A DNA stretch of 64,000 nucleotides from Branchiostoma lanceolatum (GCF_035083965.1 NC_089729.1:16170964-16234963), one strand, 5' to 3'. Numbered from the stretch's first letter, positions 33,401-47,380 are shown. The notes: generated by a model not told the origin, from the letters alone. Program-made: numbers and translations.

Positions 33401-34937
33401 TTATGTCTCCATTATCGGCCTCTGTCATGTAAGAAAAAGAGTTTGTAACATTAGCATTAACGTTCCCAACTTTGTTGGCGTAGCCACTTCGTGGGTATAC
33501 ATACTTAACTGCAGTTTGTTCGCATCTTGTAATGTACTGTCTTGCAAACGCAAGCATCATCCCTATATCTAGGATAATGGTATAAGACGCTGTATGGACA
33601 CCCATGTGATGTAGTATGTTCTTTGCGCTACTTTAGGTTTTTATATTTATCTATTTATTCATTTATCTATTTATTTGTGTGCCTTTTATAAGAGAAGGAT
33701 ATATTTAATGAAACTCTAGCTGCACCGTGTCGAGTATCTGAATCCAATAAAGGAAACTAATATGCTAATATGAAAATGTATCTTTGTTGTTCAAGATAAA
33801 CATGTCCATCTATGTCATTGTGTTCCTATTCCCTGACCAACAATCAACATTCTTCGATAACAATGCTTCTGATGCATTGTGATGTGGTTTGAACTATGAT
33901 AAGCTGTGTAGATAGCCCCCTTAAGTATCGTATCGCGCGAAAGAACAGTCATTCCAAATAACTTTTCTATCTGTTAGGAGATCTAGTGATTAACCATTCC
34001 CCTTACACATATTTCAATCCCATCGTCGTTTTGGTCTGCGTCATCCCATAGGACATTCTAAGCTTTAGTACTCTTATCTTGCTTATGCAAGATAGTAAAA
34101 CGCACATAGGATCAACAGAGATAGCCCATGGTGAACTTTATGGCTTTAATGGCACTCCGTTGGCTCAATGTTCAACATCTATTTTCAAAACCATATCATT
34201 AAGGATATGTACTTTTACATATCATCTCCACAGAGATATCTACGATGATCTTCAGCTTGTGTCTTCAAGTCGTAATTAAGAGGTTTCGTGCTGTTTTTGT
34301 AAAGTTTGCTACCCTTTAAACTATTAGACTTAGTTTTTTTTTTACCTGAAGCCTTGCGTTTCTTCAGTTGATAACTTTTGAATGATGGGAATAAGATTGT
34401 AAACGAGATCTAGACTATTTTACTACCAGTTTACTGCTGAGAACGGTGAGCTCTTGCATAAAGTATTTTGCACTTTAACGTCCTATTTTGTGAAATTTTA
34501 TCAACCACTACAATATTTCATTTACGTTTAGAATTCCGTAGCTCCACAAAGGTGTCTGTTTCAAACGTTGCGCGCCGTCTCTGAATCTTCAAACCTTCCC
34601 GCAAACCTATTGTTGTCTGTTTAATTGCCTACACCGTGAATTATTCATGATGACAATGCTCTGAAATGTGGGCCTTTCATTCAAGTAGCTATAGTTTCTT
34701 CCTGAGACTGATTAATGGGATTATAAAGCTTTAGCGTCTAATGAGCACTAGACGTACATATATTCTTTGATTTGAGATCGAATGAATGGATGAATGAATG
34801 AATGAATGAAAGCATTACCATCAACGTATGGCCACAGATCGCCCTTAATTAGATGGAGATGAAACCCTTATAAGTCTTACTGAATGTTCTTGTGTTTAGT
34901 CTCTACCAGGCTCCACAGGTTGCTGGAAAGATAGTAG
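33401..34937. other. Intergenic, no gene
   Basis: Simple (tatttatc)n-like tract at 33640-33680 and (aatg)n at 34783-34808. The segment 34900-34937 (ctctaccaggctccacagg) is shared with 37858-37900 and adjoins the hairpin element. Confidence 0.45.
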
Positions 34938-35067
34938 AATTTGCCAAATAGACAGATAACATGCCAGAGGAGTTAGCTGGCCAGGGAATACAGTTTGCGA
35001 CCTAGGGACCTAGGGACTAGGTCGCAAACTGTACTCCCTGGCATGTTATCTGTCTATTTGGCAAATT
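34938..35067. mobile_element. Long nested hairpin MITE
   Basis: Outer arms (34938-34967 and 35038-35067; aatttgccaaatagacagat ...) and inner arms (34981-35007 and 35016-35041; cagtttgcgacctagg) are reverse complements, giving an almost continuous 130-bp foldback. The outer sequence aaattgaccaaatag recurs at 37890. Confidence 0.8.
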
Positions 35068-37274
35068 TGTTACGGTGAAGGTAATAAATTTGCTACATGC
35101 AGTTGGTACGCAATAGTAACAGGAACGGTGAAGAGAAAGAAACGAAGAGGCAGACAACATCACAGGATGGACCCAGATTAACTTTGTCCATGACCAGGTG
35201 GTCGCACATGACAGGTAGGAGTGCAGTGAAGTGAGCAAAGCGGCAGAGTACCAGCGCAACGTCCAAACCGGTCAAGGGAAGCGGCAATGGCAGAGAAAAC
35301 TTGTCAATCAAAGTTTTGCCATAAATGCCATTCAGTAGTGCGTGTGCCAAGGTTTCACTCAAGCCTGCGTTACTTCTTCACATTTCTGTACTAAAACGCC
35401 GACCTCGTATTATGTAAAATATTTGTTCAAACGTTCGTGGAAACGAACTGTACTCGGGTGCACATCGTGAGCAGCAGCAGTCCAAAAGCGCCGCCTCGAA
35501 CTTCTGGATAGAAGTGCATGCCGCATGATACAAGGGCTGGATTGAAGTGGGCGAGCTGAACGCGTTCCTGTTAAAGTTTGAAGCACCGCTGTTACGTAAA
35601 AAATGCGATATCTCCAGACTCCTTAGAGGGCATTCAAGAAACGTTACCAAAACACCGATACTACTGGACACAAATATCCTGATTCTTCCGACTTGACTGT
35701 GAAGACAACATGTTTTCCTCAGCCTCCAACCTGTGGATAGTATTGTTGCAGTACTAACAGGTAGCGATAGGTGTCGCTCACGGTATAAACAGTATCAGCC
35801 TCCTCGTGGCGGATGCTCTTCTTGGCCCCACTAAGACTTCGCCACTCAGGTGACTCTCCTTCCTCCCTAAAGATAGCGACCCCCCCCCCCCCAAATATTG
35901 CACACCAAGTACGAGATTGATCAGGTAGCATCACTATCGAGGACCTGTCATTCAACTATGAGCCTTCAATCGTCATTTCTCTTCAAATGGGTCATTTATC
36001 GACAATTCCCCTCTTGAAATCACGAAAACAAACCTGTTATGCATCTCGAACTTAATTTAGATCTAAAACAGGTAACACTTTCTTAAGTACCCATTGACCT
36101 AGAAAACGTAGTGTAAAGAATACATCTGCCCATTAGTCTGATGTCTATCACGCTTAGAAACACGTTTCACCAAATGAAACCTGTCATTGATAGTAATCTT
36201 ATTGGCTCCATCTCATTGACTGCGTGGAAATGAAGTTGTGAATGCTCTAATGTCTTTATATTATACAATGAGTGGGTGGGCGAATTGTCTTTACCAACAT
36301 GTCTGTATGTAATGGAGATAGAAGAGAGGAAACAGGCGTCAGTATACCTCAGTAACATTCAGAACCATGAATTATAAGATGAACTCAACTGAACTTATAG
36401 CCCTCCACATTTCTTTGAGATGCACTGGAATCTCAAAAGCCATCTCAGTTTCCATGGCCCATCTTAACATTTGTAGTTTGTACAAACTGAAACTCTATGC
36501 CACTTTTCTTGCGTATCTTGCTGCTCATTAATTCTTGGAGCAGGAAGGCACAGAAATAATGATCTCATTATACTCAAGTATTGGCAGTTAGGTTAACAAT
36601 CTCCGCTGTTAGATATTTTTGCCTGTCTACAGTTGTCTAAATTTTAAAAGCTTTTACTGTGTACTATCCTGCATTGAATGTCTTTTTACCATTTTGATCG
36701 AAAGTTAGACGGAAAATCAGGAATCATTTAACGTTCTAGAGCAGTATGCCCGGATGTCTACCAGAACATTAATATTCTACTGCAATACCTGAAAGAAAGT
36801 TAAGATTATTACTTAGTCTACATTAGCGTTCGATTCGATTCAAAGTGCCTGAAATGACTCATACTTTGACGTCCAAAGTCCCGTGGCCTTACCGGTCCTG
36901 TTGGAGGACGTGCTTTACGGCCGGTAGAGTGCTCTTGAGTGGGGCAATGATATCACATATTAACGACGAAGTGCACTGAAGAGTTATGAAGTGTCTATAT
37001 ACTATAATATGTGACACCCGCAACCTGTGAGAGTTTTCATGGGAACTTTCAAGGGAACTTTCAAGTGGGCAATAGTTCGAAGACCGACAGAGACCGATAG
37101 CAAATCTTTTTGCTTCATGTTAGGTGTACCAGTCCTGTAGATTCGAGAGTCTGCCAAAGTTAAAGTCAACATATATGATTCAGATAGCGGAAGCTCTCAC
37201 TGTATATCTTTGGCGATGTATACTTCGACATCGAGTCATATTTCGACATTTTTGTGAAAGTTAGACACATAGTG
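35068..37274. other. Intergenic, no gene recognised
   Basis: Contains a poly-C run (35881-35892). I found no conserved coding frame or bounded repeat. Confidence 0.4.
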
Positions 37275-37450
37275 ATAAGCCACGGTTCGCCACGGTTTGA
37301 TAAAGCAGATGGAACATACAAAACCCAGTGGTCCCGGATTCGAGTCCCTTGGCGCCATCGATGTTATGCCCTTGGCAAAGGCATTTTACACGACTTTCCT
37401 CACTCCACCCAGGTGTAGAAATGGGTTATCATTCTCTGTACGTGGCGCTG
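37275..37450 (+). mobile_element. Partial SINE copy
   Basis: Shares B-box-like 'cccggattcgagtccc', 'gcccttggcaaaggcattt' and 'cctcactccacccaggtg' with the SINE at 23735-24185; the 3' half is missing. Confidence 0.65.
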
Positions 37451-38799
37451 TTAATATAAGTTATAAAAATTCGAGTGCAGTGCCACGTCATCCTTGTCTG
37501 TCCAAAAGCAAAAATAAATTTGAAAAACATGTGAGGTTATTTCTCCGCAAACAGCCAAAATTGCGCGCGTAGATATCATCCATTTGATCCAGTTGTGCGT
37601 GGCCTTACTTAGTATGATTTTACATTGATAGAAGAAGTGGAGACAGATATTCTACGTGCTTCAGGATACATTGTAAAAACTTCATCAGGGGCATCTGCAT
37701 ATAGATTCCATGCAAGGAACAATCTGGGATACCAGGAAAAATCTGTGACACGTCAATGATGGGAACAAAAGATCGTCTTAGTTCTTAAAATGTGCAAAGA
37801 TAAGATAGTCGACAAGATTGATGAAACATCTCGCGAAGATGTGGGTTATCTTATAGCCTCTACCAGGCTCCGCGGATCGTTGGGAAAATAGTAGAAATTG
37901 ACCAAATAGAGTGAATTGTATGGAGGGAGTCGGCTACGGAGATAGGGTCAAATATGCAATCCTAGGGCCTGCCAATGAAACCCTCCATGGCCAAAGTCCC
38001 CCGGCAAATATTCTCCCTATAGCCGGCGCGGATAGTCTGATAGAGACTAGTTATCTCAGACGTTCCGTGGTAGGTTATGGACAACATTATATAACATTTC
38101 ATTCACATATCATTCACACAATACCTAATTTTTCGGCAAATAGACATAGCTATAGATTTCACATTTATGCGCCTCGCAGTCTAAGTGCTATTGAAAAACA
38201 GGTCACACAAAATTCTTATATATTGCTATATTGTATATTGCTATCTTAAGATTACTCTTGTTGTTTCATAGTTTGTTTTCCTTCACTATATTGGTGATAT
38301 CATCAATCTATAAGGGTGAATATCAAATGCAAACTAACCAACTAAATTAATCAGAAAGGAAAAGAAAAGAATCTAAAAATGCCTTTATAGGCATCGAACA
38401 AGTAAATTTACTCCCAAATGAAATTCCACAAATGACTTTACACTATCCAACAGAATCGTGTATAATTCATCATTAAATCAAACTATTTTTCCTCTGCAAA
38501 TTATTAAGATATAGTACAATGACCTACAGTACCATTCAAATTTTCTATTCGATTGTGCTACACCGGAACTGAATATTAAAATGAGTCCTAAACTTAGAAA
38601 GGTGACAATACAAGGAAGGCTCCTGATATACTAGTACCATTTTACCATTTGACGCATTTCTATACACGTCAGTTTTTCGTCCCCTGGGGGATTTTTTTTG
38701 ATGAGCTCGTTACTAGTATCTCTTACAGAATTGGACAGAGTGACGTTGGCGGCAATTCTCATTTTTTGTCTCTTTAATTTCATATAAAATCAGCAAACA
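37451..38799. other. Intergenic, no gene recognised
   Basis: Includes a fragment at 37855-37905 shared with 34895-34950 (ctctaccaggctccgcgg). AT-rich otherwise. Confidence 0.4.
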
Positions 38800-39150
38800 A
38801 GGCTCACAGTTGGCTTTAGGAAAGGCACATCGCACGACAGGCAAACATGAGTACCTCGTTACTGGGACGGACGTCCTTTCGGATAGGATGTAGAGCGGAG
38901 GTATCGTGGTGGCCTCGAGCACGTTGAATAACCCACTTGTTGGCCCACACTTGTTGATGAGAGCAGGTGTCCATTCTGGTGTGAGTGGCAAAACCTGACA
39001 GTCCGAGTGTGTTCCGAGTGTACTTGGAAACGCGTGTGTAAGCAAATGCTATGGGTTGAAATCTTGAAAAGATGATAGTCACCTGTTATGTTACTCCTTC
39101 CACAAATATGTATCAAATCTCAAGAAATTGCATAAAATAAAATAAAAGCG
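38800..39150 (+). mobile_element. Partial SINE copy with A-rich tail
   Basis: Contains 'aggaaaggcacatcgcacg', 'gggacggacgtcctttcgg', 'gagcacgttgaataaccca' and 'tcacctgttatgttactcc', followed by (aaaat)n. This matches the body and tail of the 23735-24185 SINE. Confidence 0.7.
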
Positions 39151-39732
39151 AAGATAGTCATACAATAATCAAACGCAAATTTTCACAATTTTCACAACAA
39201 TTCAATCTTTGTTTTAGTTCATTTAGATGAGAAGTTGTGCTTGAGTGATGATAGAATGTAGCATTCTTAAATGATATTATGTTTTACATTTTGCATCCAT
39301 ATCTGTGTATTCAGCCCATCTGGACAGGAATATGCAATAAAGACTACAGTTATCAAGTTAATTATTAATAAAAGAACAGGTGACGAATGCTAGCTGCTCC
39401 TGTCTACATTATTGTTGCTGTAAATAGCATGAATTATGTTGATAATCTTCGAGTCGTGCTTTAGAAAGATTCTCTAGACGTGTTTCCTGGACTCTTTCAA
39501 TTTTCCATGTCAAACCATCTCTATATCAAGCCCGAAGTCATCTGTGCAGTCGGGCTCTAGGTGTAGTCTGTTGTTTTGACCAATCAACGGACGTTTTTCT
39601 CAAACCATGGAATTCATGAGGCAAACTGATAGTTGTTTTTTTTCACGCAGGATTCAAAAACCGGCTACATTTGACAAAACATCAAAAGGTTAGGCCATAC
39701 AAGTAACAAGTCGTATGTTTCAGGATTTCATG

Positions 39733-40230
39733 TTAAAGGCACCCAGAGCATTTTATGAGTCTTATATTCTAGTTGCTGTAATCTTAATGAAATGGACATT
39801 TAATGCCACTCTTTACCACATTTGCGGGCGGATTTCTTCTCAAAAGTGCTCAAAAGCGGCACAAAAATAAGCTACATGGTGATCTTTTAGTTTCACACGC
39901 CTAGTGTAAATAGACCGATACCATAGCCCCGCCCACCTCCGTCAAAACGTAGAAATGTAAAATTAAAACATAAAGATGCAAATATTTGACAGACGTGCAG
40001 TCACTCTCTCATTGGTCGAACCGCTAATTGTGATGGACAGTCAGATAAGTCTATTTGTGCTTGGATTTTCTATCAGTTCTCACCACACAACGACATCGTA
40101 TCTTTGCTTCTTTAAAATCGACATGTAACGGTACAGTGTTATTGAAACTTACGATGTGTAGGAATGACTAGAAATTTGAGTTTTTTTATTCAAGTTTCAA
40201 GCCTCATAAAATGCTCTGGATGCCTTTAAA
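39733..40230. mobile_element. TTAA-flanked TIR element 'aggcacccagagcatttta'
   Basis: The left end ttaaaggcacccagagcatt and the right end (reverse complement ttaaaggcatccagagcatt) form TIRs with TTAA at both extremities, about 495 bp apart. The 5' portion recurs at 55344-55565. No ORF; non-autonomous. Confidence 0.75.
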
Positions 40231-42139
40231 CATTTGTTCAGTTCAGATTACACGTTCGATAAAATGCCCTACATTACTACTAGGCCCAAAATCTTGATAT
40301 AGCTAACACGAATATTTTTGAAGATTCTCTTGTTACAACAACGTCAATCACTGTCCATTGTTACGTGTAGCTAGGTCTCCTGCGCTTCTACCGTGTACTT
40401 GCAGGGCTGACCTTTAAGTTATGGCTGCCCATAGGAAAGTATGTTACGATACACTGAAACAAGGCTTCATAAAAGTACTAACCCAAACTTCAATTTTAAA
40501 AATTCTTCTACACTGGAAAGTCACAAGGGTTTAGTTAATAACCATGCAAAGAAAACAGAGGGTTGTACAGCTCAAACTCCTAGGAAAGCTGCCAGTTTCA
40601 AGGAAACCCTACCTTTGACCCCAGATTTCTGATGTATCCCTCCGCATGACCCAACAACTCACATCTATCCTTACGCCAACTAAAATGGCAAACTAAACAA
40701 TTTTCAACCAAAATGGGAAAGCTAAGACCCTACCTGTTCCCTCTAACCAAAAATGTCTCCAGATTGGGCAAAAGATTTCAAGGAAAAGAAAGGTTTTAAA
40801 GATTTTAAGTAGTGACTATAAAGGAATTCAAATGTTTTGCACTCTACTGCGCAACGCAACTTTGGGGTCACCCCTGCAAATAGCCTTCGCGAGCGTGCAT
40901 GGACGTGGAAATGAACTGTCTATATATTAACATATACGTAACGTTATATGCATACATGCATATCACGTATATCTCGCTTACAACTGCCCAACGATGAATT
41001 CCACTTTTCTTGGAAATAACCGTCCATTCACCACTCACGTATCACATTAGCCTCATTGACGTCTTCTGTGTGTCCACTGGCACAGGCTTTCATCTGTGTT
41101 ACTTTCAATCCGTGGGTCGAGAGTATAGGATAAAGAGATTTATAGGACCATTATCATATACACGTATTATCAACATAGCCGACGTGCGAAAATAGATGGC
41201 CTATTTTATGAGAGCTGTACAACACTCTGTCCAACTATCTAGCTTTGATAACGGTCATCTTATGATCTTTATGAGATCTTTAGGAGAATTATGTCTTTGT
41301 GAAAACTCTTTCGATGAGATAAAATGATTCCGGCGTTTAATGTCATATTGGACGTCAGCACAACGACTTTACTATTTGTGAAGTTTTTCCGATTATCTTT
41401 TTTTTGAACCAAAGTCCACAAGTCCGTCAGACAAACAGTTCGCGCTTTGTGGTAGGGCATACTTATACCATGATTTGTAGTGTAAGCCTGCTTTGAACTT
41501 TCGTCCCATTACATGGCCTAAAGTTGTGAAACACCAACAGTATCTGTTCACTGTTTAATGACCTATCGGATCAACCTAACATGTCAAAACTTAAGACCTA
41601 TAGATTTCCTCTGACCCTCTTCCAGTTATCATACGTGAGTTTACGTAAGTATTAAGTCTGAAAGTCTTCTGTTTTGACATCTTAGGTCGATCCTATCTTT
41701 GCCGACGCCAACAGGCAAATCCTCAAGGCTTCACACTGTGACTTGCTATTTGCACAGGTTGCGCTTATTGAAAAAATAGTCCTTGCCTACTCTCTATTCC
41801 CGTTCCTTATAATCCTTTGCTAACATTCGTGTTCTTCAGTTAAAAATGTTCTTATATCTAACCTTCTAACGTCAGCTCGTAGGTCATACACACGTAACCC
41901 CTCGTGGTTTTACTCTTTGCACAGATTATGCTTCAATAGACCAAATATCCCATGATCATCATGTTGTTGAATCAAACAGTGGATGATTTGTTTTAGCAAA
42001 TTAAATCAGAAACAAAGCTCAGAGAATTTATTTGATGGTAGCGGCCTACATTTGTTTTCCTCGTACATCAACACCGTTTATATGTATCTCCTATTTTCAA
42101 CATCAAAGATAACACATAGTGATGCTGCACTCGAGTAAC
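40231..42139. other. Intergenic, no gene recognised
   Basis: Low-complexity stretches only; short open frames lack family features. Confidence 0.4.
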
Positions 42140-42860
42140 ACGCTTATTCAAGCGGCAACGCTTAACAGACAAAAAAAACATGTATCGAAGTATAAGACAC
42201 TACAGTTCGGGAACAATACAGTAACCGAGATATGAAAAAAAACAATGCAACATATAACAAAAACAAATCCAAAAACAAATATGTTTTTACAAACAAATAT
42301 AAACAAACACAAACAAATACAAACAAACATGTTTTTATGAAAACACTTGGTATCTGATATATGCAATTGGGCTGCAGATAAAATTTGAGCATTTGAATTT
42401 GAAGATAACAAAGGATATTTATTCAGACAAAAGATATATAATTCATCGGGTTAAGTATCAAAATCTAACATAAGAAGTTTCAAATTTTCAAGTCTGTCAC
42501 CAAATATTTAGCCAAACATTTCTTGTGCAAAGGACCGTCTAACATACGAACACAAGAATCCAGACAGTTCCATAACTGGGATAAAGGATTTCTGGAAACA
42601 ATTAGTATTAAAAACTGATAATTGGAGACTGATTTCGTTGCGAAGGTTGTACGATGTTGTTTCATAACTGGCGGTATCAGATCAGTTAGGTACTGCCGAG
42701 CTTGACCATTGACAATTTTATTAAAGAAACCAAGAGTATGAACAAATCGACGGTCAGATAACTTTTACCGGCCACGCTCGTGTAAAAGGGAAGAATACGA
42801 CGATCCCCTCAGATCACCAGATACTGTGAGGGAACATTCAAACTGAACTCGCTCAATAAT
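42140..42860 (-). repeat. Degraded retroelement-like 3' sequence, antisense
   Basis: aaacaaa-rich tract (42235-42330). A 42480-42860 segment resembles the reverse complement of a LINE 3' end (gttgtacgatgttgtttcat, cagataacttttaccgg). The assignment is weak. Confidence 0.3.
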
Positions 42861-44289
42861 GCTTCGGTCCCAATTGGAAAAAAGGGGCACCGTCGGGTAG
42901 TTCACGTGCTGTTTTTGGCACTTTCTGGCGTGACCCCTACGTGGCCCCGTGCCGGGCTTTTTTGGGGCTCGGTCGGGACCCCGAATCTTTTTAACCTGAG
43001 CTTAAAATCAACGCGGGACCCGGTAACAAAAATACGCCGTGAGCTAATCGTGAGAGCACTAGGAGGTTCAGCATAAGTCGGGAATCAGAAAATGAACAGT
43101 TGTGCCATACAACATCCGCATATTCCAACGAATTCAAATAAAAGACTTATAAATAATTAAAATATAACGTGAAGAAATTTTTTTCTTACATTCTGAAAGC
43201 TACAGGCTGTGGCATGGGGCTTCAAACGGATCCTACTTCAAAAGCCAATTATATTTTCTAGTCAGATCAACACCATTTGTATCTAGTACGCATTTTCTGA
43301 TATGACCTTCAATTAAGCTTTATGACAGATCATACAGGTACCGCAAAGCGGAAGTCAGATACGGTTTAACTTAACTAAAAGTGGGTCGAAGAGATTTGCA
43401 TAACGTGACGGGTAGAGATTTTAATTGGCTCTCACGTGGCTATGGAGACGTTCAGCATGGCTCTCATGTTTCACGCGCGGGCATCAGGCCATGTTCATTT
43501 GATTATGTGGATGACATCCGCGCGCGCATCAATTTTCGTCCGTTTCCTGAAGGAAAAAAGTTTTCGAGCATACCGTAAACCGTACAAAGCAATTGTAAAA
43601 TGAACAAACAGATGCCGTTAATTGCAAAAAATATCGGAAATCGGGTGCTAAAGTCGTAGAATGTCGAAGTCAATTCCAAAGTCAAAGAAGAAGATGCGAA
43701 ATAACAAAAATAAAGAATATATTTTTGGTAGTTATATTCGGTGTGTTTAATAAATTTTGTCTCAGAGAAACTTATCTGACCACTTAGATTTCATAACTAA
43801 CAACTTTTTTTATTCATTTGTGCAAATTGCACACTCGCATCAATTTTAGGGTTCCCAGAGGATGTTATCCATATAATGAAATCAACATGGCCTCATCATG
43901 CGTTGGAAGATAGGACCTTCAAGGTGTGAATATGTATGGCTGCACCAAAATAGTACTTAATGTATGATATTCTGCACAAGAACACGTTGCTGGGAGAAAA
44001 CTTGATAACGATAAGAATAAAGAATTGCACAAACTGGCAAAAACATGCCGACCTTTTTCACACACACTTCCCTCCAAACCCCCACACTAACCTTCCTATT
44101 CCATACCCTATCATAGATCATACCCTCTGAGAAACAACTGTCGGGAAATACGTTGCAATTGCTTGCAAATGTGTAGCATTTTAGTTCATTCTGTACGTAT
44201 AACGTAACATCTACTAACATAATTCCACCAGGGTACATAATTCCATAATTTGTCCAAACAGATCTCCAACCCAATGTCCCCCAGTATAT
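42861..44289. other. Intergenic, no gene recognised
   Basis: The segment near 43570-43880 (gtaaaccgtacaaagc ... gttcccagaggatg) is shared with 24182-24465, showing another dispersed family. No coding sequence. Confidence 0.4.
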
Positions 44290-44830
44290 ACACCGTGTGT
44301 GTATGTGTGTGTGTGTGTGAGTGTGATGATCTACATAATCATATGCTAATCATGCAAATATGGCTCAGATTTGCATATTTAATGAGGAAAGTTTCTAATC
44401 CTGCTGCATGCATTATAGGACTTTCAAACACGTGACATATGTAACTGTGAAATAGAGGAATATTGATAGAAATCAACTATGCAAATGAAGACCTAATTTA
44501 CATAATCAATGGCAAAATACTATAATACCATAGTGGTAAGTGATGAGGATTTCATCCTTGCGACAGTTAAGTACATGTGGACACCATTAGACATGCAAAT
44601 GAGGGCCTCGTTTACATAATTTATGAGGAAATGCTACAATGGTCGTTGCTAAGATAAGACTTTCATACCTTCTACAACTTGTGTTATTTGGGTAGAGAAA
44701 AGGATCACTTGATGTAATTCTTGTAAATGATGACCTTATTTGCATGGTAAATAAGAAACACTTTTGATATGTCTCTCGAAAAGGCAACATCAGTAGGCGA
44801 AGGTATGAGGTCTTGGAAATCTAGTTCACC
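44290..44830 (+). repeat. Dispersed repeat copy with (GT)n start and CTAG end
   Basis: (gt)n at 44296-44325 is followed by repeated 'atgcaaatgaggac / taatgaggaaa' blocks and the terminus 'ggcgaaggtatgaggtc' ... 'atctag'. It parallels 26380-26870. Confidence 0.6.
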
Positions 44831-45216
44831 TTATTTACCAACGAATGCTACTATGTACTTGTTTGTCTGCAATTCGCCTTCGTGCATTAACTTGCAATAA
44901 AGTTATTCAAATTTATTCAACTATCCATAAATCCCTTAGAAATCCCAGCGGAAGCTACTTGGTAAGACCAAATCCGAACAGGGTCATTTTGCCTTTCAGT
45001 TGCTACGTGTAGGTCTCTGAAAAGGTTAATTAAGCCCTTAAGACGGTTCCATTTGGCTTCTCATCTTTTCAGTCAATCAGATATGAAGCCGTTAAAACCA
45101 CCTTTACCGCCCACATTGAGTACGGTACCTCCTTGTTTACTAGGTCAAGCGTCATTATATATAAATATCACTAATTCACCGCCTATCGCCTTACAGTTAG
45201 AACACTATATCTTAGC

Positions 45217-45700
45217 ATGAAAGCTCATCTGAGTTGGTATGCCAATCACCGTCTTATATTGACCCTATATCATAATCTCACCTTTATCAAGAGATTTGTA
45301 CTAAAACATCGCATGAAAGCTAATCTGAGTTGGTATGCCAATCACCGTCTTATATAAACCCAACAATAATCTCACATTTATCAAGAGATTTGTACTAAAA
45401 CATCGTGACCTATTAGCCAGGTTAAAGCAGAATATCCATTTTTAAGTCATTAGAAACTTTTTGAAGTTTATGTCAAACAGACAAAGTAAAGGATCTGTTA
45501 GGACGCTCTATATCTTGGCATGAAAGCTCATCTTTGTTGGTATGCCAATCACCGTCTTGTATTAACTCTATATCATAATCTCACCTTTATCAAGAGATTT
45601 GTACTAAAACATCGTGACCTATTAGCCATTAAAGCGGGATATCCGTTTTTAAGTCATTAGAAACTTTTTGACGTTTATGTAAAACAGACAAAGTAAAGGA
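45217..45700 (+). repeat. Three diverged copies of a ~94-bp unit plus flanking duplication
   Basis: Units starting 'catgaaagctcatctgagtt' occur at about 45219, 45311 and 45519. Each ends 'gagatttgtactaaaacatc'. The following 80 bp (gtgacctattagcca ... caaagtaaaggatctgtt) is also duplicated, at 45405 and 45613. Confidence 0.8.
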
Positions 45701-46455
45701 TCTGTTTTGTTTGCTTTTAAAGTTCATTGGAAATAAGGATAAGATACTTTTTAACCAGCTCGACAGTTGGTTAAACTTTATCTTTAAATTGAGGGTTGAA
45801 TATTTTTTTCTTTTGGTATTTTCGTAAACATAGAGCAAAATATCTTATCCTTTTTAGGTCAGACAATGTTATATAAATGACGTGTTCTAAAGCATCGTGA
45901 CCTATCGGCTAAAGATTAAAGCAGGACATCAGCTCGTTCTTTACTCGTTACATTTACAACCCTCTTGATATTCATGTCAAACTGACAAATTAATGGACCA
46001 CTTTGCTTTTTAAGCAGGAAATCCACACATTACTCGGAAATCAGGATAAGCTATGTTTTACTAGGTCGACAGATATTATATAAATGGTACAAATCTATCT
46101 TTGGTATTTTTGATCAAAAGTTGAGACAAATCGTTTTGTATACCTAAGTCTATCCATCCCTATGATAAGTACTGTCCAATGAGCAGGATGTTATATTGGT
46201 TTTAGTCTCAGAAATCATGTTATGTAAAAAATAAAGTTAAGAAAATTAGAGTTACATAAGTGGTTTATCCAGCGCTAACTTTCTATGATTGTTTGCCGGA
46301 AAGGATTTGTGTATTACATGAATAGTATACATTTTTCACCCATCGTGAAGTTTCTGTGACAGTATACTTAAATACGGATCACGGATCGAATTTTGCGAGT
46401 CCAGTCCCGCTCGGGCACGGTGTGACCCGTTTCAATTATCATTTCGGAAGGAGGC
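45701..46455. other. AT-rich intergenic
   Basis: Further weak echoes of the preceding repeat ('catcgtgacctatcggct' at 45893). Nothing else recognised. Confidence 0.4.
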
Positions 46456-47189
46456 TTAGAGTCCATTCCAAGTCACCAAGAGGGTTTTGAATGATATTTG
46501 TAATAATTGTGAATTACTTCTAATAAAAGAATATTTGAGTAACAATAGTTCTAATTTTTTCTAAAAGATTGAATAGGAAAGTTTTAATTTATTCAAATTC
46601 AATCAGATAGTTAAGAAACATTTACAAAGCTACTGCACAAAAATCTCTTTATTTAGAATAATTTCTAAACATCTATATGATTTTTTCACTTTTACAAATA
46701 TTTACAAAAAATGGAAGAAAATGGTAGATAATGGTAGAATGGCGATTGCCCCCATAAATGTAGGTGCTAACCCGCCCCTTCTGTCTGCTTTTGTCTATCT
46801 TAAGATTTTACTGCAGGACACTGTTTGGTCCTTCATGGAGAGCATTCTTCCCTATACTTCGCAATGATGTGTGAATTACTTTCTTCCCAGCCCTCCGGCC
46901 TATCTATAAAGATGTTACAAATAATGGTAGAAAATGGTAAGAAATTGTAAATAATTGTAAATAATGGTAGAATGCTGTAACCATTATTTAGAAACTTTTA
47001 GAAATATCCTGTTCCACATGATGAATGTTTCTAAAGTTTTAGAAAACCGGAGGAATATTTATAAAGTTGAAATCACATTCAAAATATTTCTAAAGTATCA
47101 AATCTCTCCCACAAATAATTACAATAGATTGAAAACATTTGTAAATTATGACAATAACAACCCTCTTGGTGACTTGGAATGGACTCTAA
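46456..47189. mobile_element. 734-bp TIR element with 31-bp perfect termini
   Basis: The left terminus (ttagagtccattccaagtca, continuing to 46486) and the right terminus (47159-47189) are perfect reverse complements over 31 bp. The interior is AT-rich with recurring 'aatggtagaa' and 'tttctaaa' motifs. No ORF of transposase type. Confidence 0.85.
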
Positions 47190-47380
47190 TGCTGCCGGCC
47201 AAAGGAAGGTCTGGTGACAAACCTCGGCACGTAAAAGATAGTCGCTACCAGATTGACTACACTTATTATAGGAAGAATAATTTGCCAGGGGAGTTTGGCT
47301 ACGAAATGGTTTGACCAGCCGCTAAGTCATGTTAACCTTCCCGTCGACTCACTATCTTGGCTAATCATTCCTGCTATTTT
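47190..47380 (+). repeat. Dispersed repeat shared with 49620-49790
   Basis: Both copies carry 'ggaagaataatttgcca', 'gggagtttggcta', 'gtggttgaccag'-like and 'ttggctaatcattcct'-like blocks in the same order. Confidence 0.6.

Noticed and set aside
42148-42411. Minus-strand hydrophobic open frame (FVCICLCLFIFVC...)
   Set aside because: Generated by an aaacaaa-rich low-complexity tract; no start context or conservation.
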